DNA of 64,000 nt from Nitrospira sp. UBA5698 (GTDB lineage Bacteria; Nitrospirota; Nitrospiria; Nitrospirales; Nitrospiraceae), in contig DIHK01000010.1 of assembly GCA_002420115.1 (NCBI GenBank), forward strand, positions 1 to 64,000. The letters are read 5' to 3'. A model generated the notes under the pieces. It was not told the DNA's origin, did no database searches, and saw nothing but the letters and a program-made list of their open reading frames with translations. The position numbers and the translations under genes were made by a program. The number at the start of each line of letters is the position of its first letter. Within the stretch, counting starts at the first letter, position 1. Positions 23,451 through 32,529 of this stretch are shown piece by piece.

Positions 23451-26371
23451 TGCCGCGATCACAGAAAAAGCATGAACCATCCCGCCGTCGGGCGGGAATC
23501 GACTCGTGGCGTACTCCCAACATTGCCGACCTGCTTGAGGGCTTACCGATCGGGGCCCTTCTCCTCAACCCAGATCTCACGATTCTCGCCGTCAACCGGG
23601 AAGCACGCCGGTTCCTCGGGCCACGATCACGGCTCCCGATGAAACAATCTTTTCCCGCCTTCTGGTCGACGCTCACGTCGTCCGATGCCGACATGATCAC
23701 GGCACAACTGACCAGAGTCTTACGAAGCGGTCATCCAATTGCTTCGAGACAACAGCTCCATATGAAACGAACGGGCGCCCTCATTCCAGTCGAATGGACA
23801 TGCACCCCCCACATGGTCGGCGACGGCACGGTGCTGATGATATGCGTCCGGGACTTGTCTCAAGAAATGGAGGTCAAACAGGAGCGCGACCGCCTCGCCG
23901 CCATTGCGCATGAAAGTCCCTCACCCATGATCGAGTTGGACCGGCATGGCAGCCTCCTGTATGCCAACCCTGCCATGATCTCGTTGCTCTCTCGATTCGG
24001 CTATAGCCTCGAAGGATTTCCCAGCGTGGCACCCGCACAGCTCATGACGATCATTCAGCGATGCCTGTCAACTGGCCAAATTCTGCACGGAGAAGACGTC
24101 CTGCTTCCCAAAGCCAGTTTTTCATGGACATTTTGTCCGGTCCTCCCTCACGGAGTCGTCCGTGGGTACGCAACGGATCTGACTACCGTCTACACGACAC
24201 AACAGGCACTCCAGGAAACCGCCTCTCAACTTAGTGAGAGCAATCAACGCCTCGATCAGGCGCTTGAAAAGGCGACGGAGTCCGCACGCGTGAAGTCCGC
24301 ATTCTTAGCCACGGTCAGTCATGAACTGCGTACACCCATGAACGGAGTGATCGGCATGACGAGCCTGCTCATGGAGACTCCGTTGACGCCTGAACAACAC
24401 TCGTACGCTGAAACCATTCGTCAGTGCGGCGAAGCCCTCTTGCAGTTGATCAATGACGTGCTGGAATGCAGCAAAATCGAAGCCGGAAAACTGGAGTTAG
24501 AGTGCCTGGATTTCAATCTGAGAACCACGGTTGAACAGGTACTCGCACAGTTTGCCGAGCGGGCAGAGACGAAAGGAATCGAACTTACAGGACTGGTACA
24601 CGCGGCCGTTCCGACAGGGCTAAAAGGAGATCCGGGACGCCTCCGGCAGGTTCTCACCAATCTGGTTGCGAATGCCGTAAAATTTACGGACAAAGGTGAT
24701 GTGGCGCTCCAAGCGTATCTTGAGGAAGACCTCACGGATACCGCAGTGATCAGATTTGAAGTCACTGACAGCGGAATCGGCATGAGTTCGGCGACACTCG
24801 ACAAGCTCTTCCGCCCGTTCGTTCAAGCAGACAGCTCGACGACAAGAAAATACGGGGGGACCGGCCTGGGTCTCTCGATTTCAAAGCAGCTGGTGGAGTT
24901 GATGGGAGGTCAGATTGGTGTCCGGAGTATCGAAGGTCACGGAAGTACCTTCTGGTGTACTGCACGCTTTCAGAAACAAGCTGGCTCGCCCCGTGCCATT
25001 CTTCCATCCGGTGAGCTCGCAGGAAAACGGGTCCTGATTGTCGACGACAATGAATCGAACCGAATGATTCTCCACCATCTTGTTTCCGGCTGGGGAATGG
25101 TGGACGACCTCGCCGAAGACGCCGAGTCAGCCTGGCACCGTATGACAGAGGCCAATCAGAGAGGAACGCCATACGATCTCGCCATTTTGGACGTCGTCAT
25201 GCCTGGAAAGGACGGCTTACAGCTCGCGCGCGAGCTCAATAGTCATCCAGAACAGTTTCACACACGCCTTGTGGTCATGACATCCATTCTCCAGCGCGGG
25301 CACGCTGAACAGGCCCGATCATCCGGTGCAATGGGCTACCTCCCCAAGCCTGTTCGTCACGACGAGCTACGAGAGTGTCTCAGAACCGTTCTTGGGATGC
25401 AGGATGACCAAGAACGGATAACCGAGCAGAGCGGTTCGATTGTCCCACAGCTGGTCACGCGACATACCGTTGCCGAGAACGTTCAACATCAACATGTGCT
25501 GGTGGTAGAGGATAATATTGTCAACCAGAAGCTTGCCGTGCGGATGGTCGAGAAGCTTGGTTACCGACCGGATGTCGTCGATAACGGGCAGGAGGCCTTG
25601 GCAGCATTGGCCAAAGGGCGATATGCCGCCATCCTGATGGACTGTCAGATGCCCCTCATGGACGGCTTTGAGACGACCAGAATCATTCGCGAACGCGAGG
25701 CATCCGCCACGCCGTCGCATTTCGAGTTGCAGCTTTCAGAGTCTGGGCCGGACAAGATAGGCGGCCAACAGGAACCCTACAGCCCGCCACCTGACACTCG
25801 CCGACATATACCGATCATCGCCGTCACCGCCAATGCCATGCAGGGCGATCGTGAACGCTGCTTAGCCGCCGGCATGGACGACTACCTCTCGAAGCCGATC
25901 AAGCTCGACGAACTACGGGCCGCACTCGCGCGCTGGACACCCGCCCCACCTGAGAAGGTCCATCCGATCAAGCCGGTACTCCCTCCGGGCACAACCGATC
26001 CTGCCCGAGGCATTTTTGATCACGCACAGATGTATCAGAATATTGGGAGTGACACTGAGTTGTTTGGCCAACTCATCCGTCTCTTTTTGGATCGGTATCA
26101 AACGATGCTGGCCGACATTCGAACGGCTCTGGCTGATGGCAATTCGTCGGCCGTCGAGCGATCAGCACACACCTTTAAAGGAACTGCAGGAAATCTCTGT
26201 GCTTCAGAGGTCGGATTGATCGCCAGTCGTCTCGAGGCAGTCGGCCGCCTTCAAGCGCTTCACGATGCGCCCCCTGTGTACGCACAACTTGAGATCGAAG
26301 TCGCGCGACTGGTCCAAGTACTGGAATCCTATCGCAATGGGTACCCTGCCCTCACGAAGGCTGCGGCCTAA
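23450..26371 (+). CDS. Hybrid sensor histidine kinase with two receivers and HPt
   Basis: The 973-residue protein has two PAS-like domains (about 25-145 and 150-255), a short coiled coil, HisKA with H291 in TVSHELRTPMNGVIG, and HATPase_c to about 515 (FEVTDSGIGM; YGGTGLGLSI). Two receiver domains follow, with phosphoacceptor aspartates in AILDVVMPGKDG near 580 and AILMDCQMPLMDG near 730. A C-terminal HPt carries SAHTFKGTAGNL near 905. No transmembrane helix is seen, so it senses an intracellular cue. It is translationally coupled to the HD-GYP protein, suggesting that the phosphorelay controls or is controlled with c-di-GMP turnover. No dedicated output regulator is adjacent. Confidence 0.93.
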   Translation: MPRSQKKHEPSRRRAGIDSWRTPNIADLLEGLPIGALLLNPDLTILAVNREARRFLGPRSRLPMKQSFPAFWSTLTSSDADMITAQLTRVLRSGHPIASRQQLHMKRTGALIPVEWTCTPHMVGDGTVLMICVRDLSQEMEVKQERDRLAAIAHESPSPMIELDRHGSLLYANPAMISLLSRFGYSLEGFPSVAPAQLMTIIQRCLSTGQILHGEDVLLPKASFSWTFCPVLPHGVVRGYATDLTTVYTTQQALQETASQLSESNQRLDQALEKATESARVKSAFLATVSHELRTPMNGVIGMTSLLMETPLTPEQHSYAETIRQCGEALLQLINDVLECSKIEAGKLELECLDFNLRTTVEQVLAQFAERAETKGIELTGLVHAAVPTGLKGDPGRLRQVLTNLVANAVKFTDKGDVALQAYLEEDLTDTAVIRFEVTDSGIGMSSATLDKLFRPFVQADSSTTRKYGGTGLGLSISKQLVELMGGQIGVRSIEGHGSTFWCTARFQKQAGSPRAILPSGELAGKRVLIVDDNESNRMILHHLVSGWGMVDDLAEDAESAWHRMTEANQRGTPYDLAILDVVMPGKDGLQLARELNSHPEQFHTRLVVMTSILQRGHAEQARSSGAMGYLPKPVRHDELRECLRTVLGMQDDQERITEQSGSIVPQLVTRHTVAENVQHQHVLVVEDNIVNQKLAVRMVEKLGYRPDVVDNGQEALAALAKGRYAAILMDCQMPLMDGFETTRIIREREASATPSHFELQLSESGPDKIGGQQEPYSPPPDTRRHIPIIAVTANAMQGDRERCLAAGMDDYLSKPIKLDELRAALARWTPAPPEKVHPIKPVLPPGTTDPARGIFDHAQMYQNIGSDTELFGQLIRLFLDRYQTMLADIRTALADGNSSAVERSAHTFKGTAGNLCASEVGLIASRLEAVGRLQALHDAPPVYAQLEIEVARLVQVLESYRNGYPALTKAAA

Positions 26372-26444
26372 TCCATGACATTGACGAGCACCGCTCCTGC
26401 AACCACCACGACACACCTACGATAATGTTCGTCGTTTGGTGCGT

Positions 26445-26514
26445 GGTTTCACGTTGCAAGTTCAACGTTTCAAGCTGTGCACCAATCTCAAACCTGAAGC
26501 ACAACACTTGAAAC
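26445..26514. repeat. GTTTCAC/GTTTCAA inverted repeat between convergent genes
   Basis: The 150-base gap between the hybrid kinase and fliW (convergent) contains GTTTCACGTTGCAAGTTC, AACGTTTCAAG and, about 45 bases on, CTTGAAACG in inverse orientation. It is built from the same heptads as the 3019 and 9001 elements and may fold as a bidirectional terminator-like hairpin. Confidence 0.5.
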
Positions 26515-26523
26515 GTATACTTC

Positions 26524-27006
26524 TTAGGCAGGACACTTTGCGGCAGCCCGTGGCCCTATGGAGAGTGATGATTGGGAGGACGATCCAGGGAAAAGCGCAA
26601 ACCGAGTGGGATATTCCTCGGAGAGTACCAACTGTGTACCCAATCTCGTCTTGTGACTCATGACCAGCGGACCCCGTAGATTAGCCGTAATGTGAGCTGG
26701 ATCATCGGAGGGAATCGTCAGGATCACGGCCAAGGCCAGATCTTCATCTTTCCCGTTATTCATTTCGGCCACAATATCGGCTGGCACACTGACATGATAG
26801 TCAGCATGGAATATGGCTGGATCAAGAATCACGAAGGCCAGCCCAGGTTCATCGATCGACTGGAGCCATTTAAACGGAGCCTCCGTGTCATGATCGAGAA
26901 TGACGTACCGTTGGGAATCCGGAAATCCCAACAAACCGGCTGGAAATCGGATAACGCTGTCGTCGGCGACATCAAATGACCCAAATCGAGTCGATCTGCA
27001 CTTCAT
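26524..27006 (-). CDS. fliW: FliW, flagellar assembly factor and CsrA antagonist
   Basis: From ATG 27006 this is a 160-residue protein with typical FliW signatures: RFGSFDVADDSVIRFPAGLL, GFPDSQRYVILDHD, FKWLQSIDEPGLAFVILDP, and NLRGPLVMSHKTRLGTQLVL. FliW binds either flagellin or CsrA. When flagellin is exported, FliW is released, sequesters CsrA and allows flagellin translation. It follows csrA directly, with 10 bases between the csrA stop and this start. The longer frame from 27033 adds nine residues that overlap csrA and is less likely. The C-terminal 20 residues are poorly conserved. Confidence 0.95.
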   Translation of the reverse strand: MKCRSTRFGSFDVADDSVIRFPAGLLGFPDSQRYVILDHDTEAPFKWLQSIDEPGLAFVILDPAIFHADYHVSVPADIVAEMNNGKDEDLALAVILTIPSDDPAHITANLRGPLVMSHKTRLGTQLVLSEEYPTRFALFPGSSSQSSLSIGPRAAAKCPA

Positions 27007-27016
27007 CTGGACATCC

Positions 27017-27262
27017 TCATGAGACCATTCCACGTTTTCCGGGGATCAGTCGACGAAACGCATCGAGAGGAACGGCTTGGGTTTTAGCCGCCAATCGATT
27101 CTCTTCCTGAATCCGTGTATAGACTTCTTCCCGATGAACTGCGACCGCCGAAGGAGCTTCAATCCCCAAACGAACTTGCCCGCTTTTCAGGCCAAGTACG
27201 ACGACTCTGATATCAGGGCCGATCGTGACACTTTCTCCGCATCGACGAGTCAGTACCAGCAT
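27017..27262 (-). CDS. csrA: Carbon storage regulator CsrA
   Basis: The 81-residue protein begins MLVLTRRCGESVTIGPDIRV and continues VRLGIEAPSAVAVHREEVY, the conserved RNA-binding core of CsrA. The tail is longer than in the E. coli protein (61 residues), ending PGKRGMVS, as in FliW-regulated CsrA proteins, where the C-terminal helix binds FliW. CsrA blocks translation at GGA-containing sites, and such sites are present in the fliC leader of this window. It lies between flgL and fliW in the flgM-to-fliW operon. Confidence 0.97.
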   Translation of the reverse strand: MLVLTRRCGESVTIGPDIRVVVLGLKSGQVRLGIEAPSAVAVHREEVYTRIQEENRLAAKTQAVPLDAFRRLIPGKRGMVS

Positions 27263-27334
27263 ACCTGCCTTCCTTGGCCAAATAGTTCTGCAGCGTACTA
27301 TCGGTCACGGCTCCCACAAACTTGAGCAGCCGTC

Positions 27335-29104
27335 CTAACGCAGGTACTTGAGGAGAGTATTGTCGAAGATCCGACCAAGCGTTGCCCCTGCGGCTTGAAT
27401 TGCGTACTCCTGCAGCGTCAACTCAGAGATGGTCCGTGCCAGATCAATGTCCTCGAATGACGACAGCGTATTGGTGGCCAGCTCCTTGGCCTCGTCCAAG
27501 GCCAAGGACGTCGACTCCAAACGGTTGGTCAATGCACCAACATCTCCCTGTGCGGCCCCGACTTGGCTGATCGCACGGTCCAGACTATCCAAGCTCTCAA
27601 TGATCCCCGCTTTGAAGTTTCCTCGAAGGGCAGCCAGAAGTTGTTGTACCGTATCGAAGAGATTCACGTCGGAACCACTGAAGACTTCATCCCCGCGCAC
27701 CGTGGTGCCGACAATCTCCCCATCAGCCACTTCAATCTGTTGGCTCCCTGAATCTCCGGCATAGCGAGTATGTGCGCTCACGTGAAACAGATCTCCTGCA
27801 GCCGGTGCAGACGTGCTATGAGTGATTCGGAATTGGATTCCATCAAATGTAATCGGAGCACCCGCCGTATACGTTTGGTTGGCGAGCACCGTTTTGGGAG
27901 CCACGGCAAGAGTAAATCGATCGCCGGTGACGGGCCCGCTCCCCTGGGTGTTGGAAAGCACGACACGAACGCCCTCGAATTCGATGGCGCCACCGGACAC
28001 ATACACATTGCCGGTTGAAAGCGTTGCCCCCGTGGTGGTGTTTCGCACGGAATACTGAGATGCCGACGTAAACTGTATTTCGTACGTGTCGAGTGTAATC
28101 TGTTGCGGGTCGACGATACCAGCATCGGAAACACCCACCCGTCCCGCATTGGCAGAATGCGGCGTGACCGGGAGAGGAGTCGAGACATTGACGACGTCGA
28201 ACGTTGTTGCCCCAGTAAATCGAACAATGTAGTTGTCATAGGAGGTCGTACTTGGATTCAGCACTTGTCCCTGAGAAATCAAGCCTCCCCCGCTGTTTGC
28301 CGAGGCCACGTGAGTCGCCACCGTCGTCGCAAATGTCGCCCCACCGTTGCCGGAACTCCCTCCGTTGAATCCAAGCAGCGTGCGGGCCGCCCCCCCGAAG
28401 ACATCCACCGTTGAGCTTGCGCCCTCAGAATTGGACACAATGACGAGACGTGCATCCTCATACCGGACAGACACGCTCTTATCCGCAGCGGCTAACGTGG
28501 TATCGGCATTGATTCGGCTCTGTACTCGCGCAGCTAACTCAGGACCGGTCAACGTCTCAGTGCCTCCGGTCAAATCAATCGTTCCGGAGGTCACCCCGTC
28601 CACCGTCACCGTCAACGTATCTGTCGCAGCATTCGTGAGCGTCACGGGCGTGGACAGCGTCAATCCCGCAGCAAAACCATGACGGCTTGTCCCGCCAAAA
28701 ACCGGTTGATTCTCATCGTATTCAGAATTTCCGAGTTGAAGGAGATGTTGGAGCAGAGCCTTGACTTCTTGCCCGCCGGCAGCTCGCTCCGCTGCGCCAT
28801 TGGTATCAGATGCATACTGAACTGCCAATTGTCTCACGCGGGCGAGGGTCGAGGTCGTGCCCTGCAACGCCGTGTCGGCTAGATCCAGTCGGACAGTTGC
28901 CGAAGAAATATTTCGAAGATGTTGTTCCAGTTTTGCAAGTGTTGCTTTTTCTCCGACGATCCGATGGAATCGCCCAGGATCATCGGACGGCTGCAACACC
29001 TGTTTGCCGGTCGCAAGATGTTCCTGCAATTCCAGCGCTCGTGATCGAGACCGTTGATAACTGTTGACGAGGAATCCAAAGACCTGTTGTTCCGTCACGC
29101 GCAT
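27335..29104 (-). CDS. flgL: Hook-filament junction protein FlgL (enlarged)
   Basis: The N-terminus MRVTEQQVFGFLVNSYQRSR and the C-terminus (EDIDLARTISELTLQEYAIQ, then ATLGRIFDNTLLKYLR) are clear FlgL ends. At 589 residues it is almost twice the usual 300-400. The extra sequence is central: an IN-type module around residues 160-250 (TDTLTVTVDGVTSGTIDL; RINADTTLAA) and two copies of a YxVRF/YEIQF beta module near 290 and 340. The first and one copy of the second also occur in FlgK. FlgL joins hook to filament. It is separated from flgK by 15 bases and from csrA by 72. Confidence 0.95.
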   Translation of the reverse strand: MRVTEQQVFGFLVNSYQRSRSRALELQEHLATGKQVLQPSDDPGRFHRIVGEKATLAKLEQHLRNISSATVRLDLADTALQGTTSTLARVRQLAVQYASDTNGAAERAAGGQEVKALLQHLLQLGNSEYDENQPVFGGTSRHGFAAGLTLSTPVTLTNAATDTLTVTVDGVTSGTIDLTGGTETLTGPELAARVQSRINADTTLAAADKSVSVRYEDARLVIVSNSEGASSTVDVFGGAARTLLGFNGGSSGNGGATFATTVATHVASANSGGGLISQGQVLNPSTTSYDNYIVRFTGATTFDVVNVSTPLPVTPHSANAGRVGVSDAGIVDPQQITLDTYEIQFTSASQYSVRNTTTGATLSTGNVYVSGGAIEFEGVRVVLSNTQGSGPVTGDRFTLAVAPKTVLANQTYTAGAPITFDGIQFRITHSTSAPAAGDLFHVSAHTRYAGDSGSQQIEVADGEIVGTTVRGDEVFSGSDVNLFDTVQQLLAALRGNFKAGIIESLDSLDRAISQVGAAQGDVGALTNRLESTSLALDEAKELATNTLSSFEDIDLARTISELTLQEYAIQAAGATLGRIFDNTLLKYLR

Positions 29105-29119
29105 GGCGCACTCCTTGGC

Positions 29120-31144
29120 TTATCGCTTGAGCGAAATCAAGGTCGACATCATTTCATCGGCCGCGACGATCATACGCGAAGCCGCTTCGAACGCTCGTTG
29201 AAACTTGAGAAGATTGACCAGCTCTTCATCAAGTGAGACACCAGACACCTGGGCGTGAAAGCTTTGGAGCTGTTCCTGACGGATTTCCTCTGTATCCAGT
29301 CGCTGTGCGGCAACCTGAGATGCGACCCCCAGATCTGCCGTCGTCTTACGATAGGAATCGAGGAGAGTTGCGTTATCGAGACTTGTGATGGCCCTCGATT
29401 GCAGGGCAACGAGATTGAGGCCGTTCTGATTGTTCCCCGGCACACCCGCTCGTGTGGACGAAAGGGCAAGTTTTGACGGATCGGACAGCGCAACAAGAAT
29501 GTCTCTCGCCGCATTCTCGCGAGAGTTGAATGCCAAAACATCGTTGGCTGCCGGCACTCCTGATACCGTAACGGAAACACCGTCAACATGAAACGTCTGG
29601 GGACCGCTGTAGGTGCCGGAAGCTGCGGTGGCCGTTCCCCCAGAGAGGCCAAGCCCCGCTCTTGCCGTCCCGCCGGTGACATCGACAGCGCTCGCACCGC
29701 CAGCTGAATTGGAGCGCAAGACGAACCGGTTTGTCGTACTGTCAAAATTTACCGTGACGCGTTGGCCCGCTGCCGTCAGCGTCGAATCCGCGTTGATTTT
29801 GTCCTGCAGCTCAGCCGCCAATGCGCTTCCGGATGTATAGGCAAGACCTGGAGATGCGGCTCCGTTGAGGGTAATGGTCCCTGACGTAGTCCCGTTGACC
29901 GACACGACCAGCGTGTCATTAACCCCGGAGACGATGTTCAGCGGAGCATCCACTGTCGGCAGAGTAATGGCTGTTCCGGTGTAATTCCCATGAATTCCAG
30001 CGCCCGTTGTCGCATCGACAATTGTATAGCCGGTTGTGCCGCTGAACCGGACTTCGTAATCATGAAATGTCAGGTGGCTCGGCGCCGTGATGACTCCATT
30101 GCCGATCGAGCTGGACCCAGTATTTGTCGCAGGCGCGTTTGTCGTGACCGACAATCCCGAGAAGACATCATTCCCGGTGGAACCGTCGAGGCCATATCCC
30201 ACGCGGTGGAGTTGGTTCACCTCATTGATCAACGATCCGGACAGTGCATCGATCCCCCGTTGAACCGACGGAATGGATTGGTCTCGAACATTGAGCAGTC
30301 CACGAAGACGTCCGGTTGAGATCAAGTCGCTAATGATAGCCGGTTGAGTTCCCCCGATATCGTAGCCGATTTCCAGAAGCCCATCGTTATCCGTCGATTC
30401 GACCCCGACCAAGTTGCGAGTGGTCTCCTGATCAACAAGCACAAGACCACGAGCGGTGAAGACCGAGATGGTGCCGTCTGGACGATCGAGTGTGAATACT
30501 TCGACTCTTGTCGCCAACTCATTGACGGCAAGATCTCGTTGATCGCGCAAGTCATTGGCATTCTGCCCGCTGACCTCTGCCGACTTTATTTGGGTATTGA
30601 ACTCTGCAATCTTTGCGGTCAGCGTATTGACCTCGTTAATCGTCACCCCGACCTGGACATCGATCGCTCGACGAGTTTCAACCAAGTCCGCATTGATCTG
30701 GTGGAACGCTCCGGCCAAGGTTGCCGCTCTCCCCAACACCACCGAGCGTGAGGAGATCTGTGAAGGTGTGGTCGTCGCATCCTGCAACGACTTAAACAAC
30801 TCGTTAAGCTTTCCCGAGAGCCCCTGACCTCGAGCGTCTCCGAAGAGGCTCTCCAGTCGATTTAACTCATCTCGGAGGACGGTGAATTGCCCAAGATCCT
30901 CATGAGACTCCATCACCTCGCGGTTCAGAAAGACATCCACGGCTCGCCGGATTTCGGCGATTCTGACACCCGTCCCAACTTGCCCCGGGCTTCCATCGGC
31001 CGGCCGTTCTGGAGTCAGGATGACTTGTTGTCTGGAGAAACCCGGAGTATTGACATTACCGATATTGTGGCCCGTGACGGTGAGTCCCTGTTGTGCGGTA
31101 AACAGGGCCGTCTTGGCGATGTCCATTAATGCACTCAGTCCCAT
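29120..31144 (-). CDS. flgK: Hook-filament junction protein FlgK
   Basis: The 674-residue FlgK starts MGLSALMDIAKTALFTAQQG and has the HNIGNVNTPGFSRQQVIL rod/hook signature; it ends LVNLLKFQRAFEAASRMIVA with the conserved C-terminal helix. The central insertion contains a YEVRFSGTTGYTIVDATTG module near residue 361 and an IN-type module at about 408-500 (NDTLVVSVNGTTSGTITL; KINADSTLTAAGQRV). Both have counterparts in the neighbouring FlgL. FlgK is the first of the two junction proteins. It is coupled to the flgN-like gene, which starts 7 bases upstream of it. Confidence 0.97.
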   Translation of the reverse strand: MGLSALMDIAKTALFTAQQGLTVTGHNIGNVNTPGFSRQQVILTPERPADGSPGQVGTGVRIAEIRRAVDVFLNREVMESHEDLGQFTVLRDELNRLESLFGDARGQGLSGKLNELFKSLQDATTTPSQISSRSVVLGRAATLAGAFHQINADLVETRRAIDVQVGVTINEVNTLTAKIAEFNTQIKSAEVSGQNANDLRDQRDLAVNELATRVEVFTLDRPDGTISVFTARGLVLVDQETTRNLVGVESTDNDGLLEIGYDIGGTQPAIISDLISTGRLRGLLNVRDQSIPSVQRGIDALSGSLINEVNQLHRVGYGLDGSTGNDVFSGLSVTTNAPATNTGSSSIGNGVITAPSHLTFHDYEVRFSGTTGYTIVDATTGAGIHGNYTGTAITLPTVDAPLNIVSGVNDTLVVSVNGTTSGTITLNGAASPGLAYTSGSALAAELQDKINADSTLTAAGQRVTVNFDSTTNRFVLRSNSAGGASAVDVTGGTARAGLGLSGGTATAASGTYSGPQTFHVDGVSVTVSGVPAANDVLAFNSRENAARDILVALSDPSKLALSSTRAGVPGNNQNGLNLVALQSRAITSLDNATLLDSYRKTTADLGVASQVAAQRLDTEEIRQEQLQSFHAQVSGVSLDEELVNLLKFQRAFEAASRMIVAADEMMSTLISLKR

Positions 31145-31150
31145 CGATCG

Positions 31151-31678
31151 TCACCCCCGCCGCCTGATGACGGCTGCCGGAACATGCTGCTGCTGTCGAG
31201 AGCCTGACTCAGAATAGAGATCTCCTTCTGGCAACGCCTGCCGGTGCGATTCCAGCGCTCGAACGAGAAACGACTGAACGCTATGGATCAGGACCTGATT
31301 GACGGCAATATCCTGTTTAACCGCCCGAACCTTTTCAGCCAGTCGCTCATACTGCGCCAGAATGACCTCAGCCTGTGGGCTTTGAACTCGGTGGAGTATG
31401 TCAGTCAACGTTCGATTGGACAGCGGCACCTGATAGGTATGCGCGAGGTCGTCAAGCAGCAGATCCAGCTCGTCTTTCAGTTGGTGAAGGGACTCAAGGA
31501 TCGAGATCCTGGACTGATTGATGGAAAGGAAGTCACCGAGTGCCATACGCTTGATGGCATCACGCTCCTGAACGATATTCTGGGCAAGGAGATCACAGTG
31601 AGCTGATTCACGGGCGAGAATAAGAGGCAACTGCTCGAGAGAGATTGAAGCATTCACGATCGGAACCTGCCCATCCAT
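31151..31678 (-). CDS. flgN: FlgN-type export chaperone
   Basis: This 175-residue all-helical protein sits between flgM and flgK, the standard place for FlgN, the cytoplasmic chaperone of FlgK and FlgL. It has long heptad-rich helices (ISLEQLPLILARESAHCDLL; LHQLKDELDLLLDDLAHTY) and a short basic C-terminal tail (PAAVIRRRG). FlgN proteins share little sequence, so the call depends on size, helicity and synteny. The flgK start is only six bases after its stop. Confidence 0.85.
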   Translation of the reverse strand: MDGQVPIVNASISLEQLPLILARESAHCDLLAQNIVQERDAIKRMALGDFLSINQSRISILESLHQLKDELDLLLDDLAHTYQVPLSNRTLTDILHRVQSPQAEVILAQYERLAEKVRAVKQDIAVNQVLIHSVQSFLVRALESHRQALPEGDLYSESGSRQQQHVPAAVIRRRG

Positions 31679-31734
31679 GGACCAGATCGAGGATCTGTTG
31701 CGATGACGACTCGACGGAAGTAGATTCTAGCCGC

Positions 31735-32040
31735 CTAGAGTACAGCGTCGGTCAGAACCTGTTTAATTAGAGCATCTCCGACTGCACGACCGCTGATATC
31801 GTAGGTGCCGCTATCAAGGGCACGTTTGATGCGGTCGACATGTTCCGCCCGCACAGAATCCGGCTGATTGACCAATTCTCGAATTCGTTGCAGTTCCTTT
31901 GCTTGAGCCGAGATCTGAACCTCATCCTTACCAGCCTTGGGCTGGGTCGTCGGTTGTCGAGCAGCTGCGTTCTCCGCTTCATGCACTCCAAGCAACACTT
32001 TTGCAAGATGGTCAACTTTCCCATGACCTGAAATCTGCAT
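31735..32040 (-). CDS. flgM: Anti-sigma-28 factor FlgM
   Basis: The 101-residue protein has a disordered N-terminal half and the FlgM C-terminal sigma-binding region: EVQISAQAKELQRIRELVNQ, then RAEHVDRIKRALDSGTYDIS and a final helix with GDALIKQVL. FlgM holds FliA inactive until it is exported through the finished hook. It is the first gene after a sigma-28 promoter at 32114-32140, so FliA drives its own inhibitor as well as flgN, flgK and flgL, as in other flagellar cascades. Confidence 0.96.
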   Translation of the reverse strand: MQISGHGKVDHLAKVLLGVHEAENAAARQPTTQPKAGKDEVQISAQAKELQRIRELVNQPDSVRAEHVDRIKRALDSGTYDISGRAVGDALIKQVLTDAVL

Positions 32041-32113
32041 CGTTCTACTCCTTCCCCCAACGCTCCCAACTCTGATCCTGAAGGATTAGTGCCCTTTATC
32101 CCTGTCGAGTGAC

Positions 32114-32140
32114 TTATCGGTCTCTCACAGGAAAACTTGA
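32114..32140 (-). promoter_or_regulatory. Sigma-28 (FliA) promoter of the flgM operon
   Basis: The minus strand reads TCAAGTTT, 11 bases, then ACCGATAA, matching TAAAGTTT-N11-GCCGATAA at 14 of 16 positions. The final TAA of the -10 element is also the stop codon of flgJ. The flgM start lies about 75 bases downstream. Confidence 0.8.
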
Positions 32141-32521
32141 GCGTTCTGCAAGGGGGCCTGAAAAATACTTTTCCGCGTGCTCCTGAACCATCCGAGCAAT
32201 GCCGATTCCTCCGGATTCTGCCGCTCGTCGTCCGATTTCCTCATCATAGAATGAATGGAAATAGGCACCCTGTTTATTGGCAATCGCCCCCTGAGGAACG
32301 GTTTCTCTCATAACCTTTAGTAAATGCGAGACAAAATAGGACTCAAACTGTTTCCCGGCCTCGATAAGCTTCTGACGCTCCCTCGCAACATCCTGTACTA
32401 TCAATGGGTTATGAGGAGCATTCAACTGCCCTGGGGAGAGCATTGCCCCAGGATCCATATATAATGGTGACGCCATCAACGCCCGACTCTTCTCCAGACC
32501 TGTATGGGTGATCCCATCCAT
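32114..32521 (-). CDS. flgJ: Rod-binding protein FlgJ (single domain)
   Basis: From ATG 32521, preceded by GAGG at 6 bases, this protein is 135 residues. It contains the FlgJ N-terminal rod-capping signature: KLIEAGKQFESYFVSHLLKV, MRETVP, and YFHSFYDEEIGRRAAESGGI. The C-terminal muramidase domain found in enterobacterial FlgJ is absent, as in many other phyla, so a separate enzyme must open the cell wall for the rod. A TTG start at 32533 is also open but overlaps the flgI stop. The stop codon coincides with the flgM -10 element. Confidence 0.92.
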   Translation of the reverse strand: MDGITHTGLEKSRALMASPLYMDPGAMLSPGQLNAPHNPLIVQDVARERQKLIEAGKQFESYFVSHLLKVMRETVPQGAIANKQGAYFHSFYDEEIGRRAAESGGIGIARMVQEHAEKYFSGPLAERSSFPVRDR

Positions 32522-32529
32522 AGAAAACC

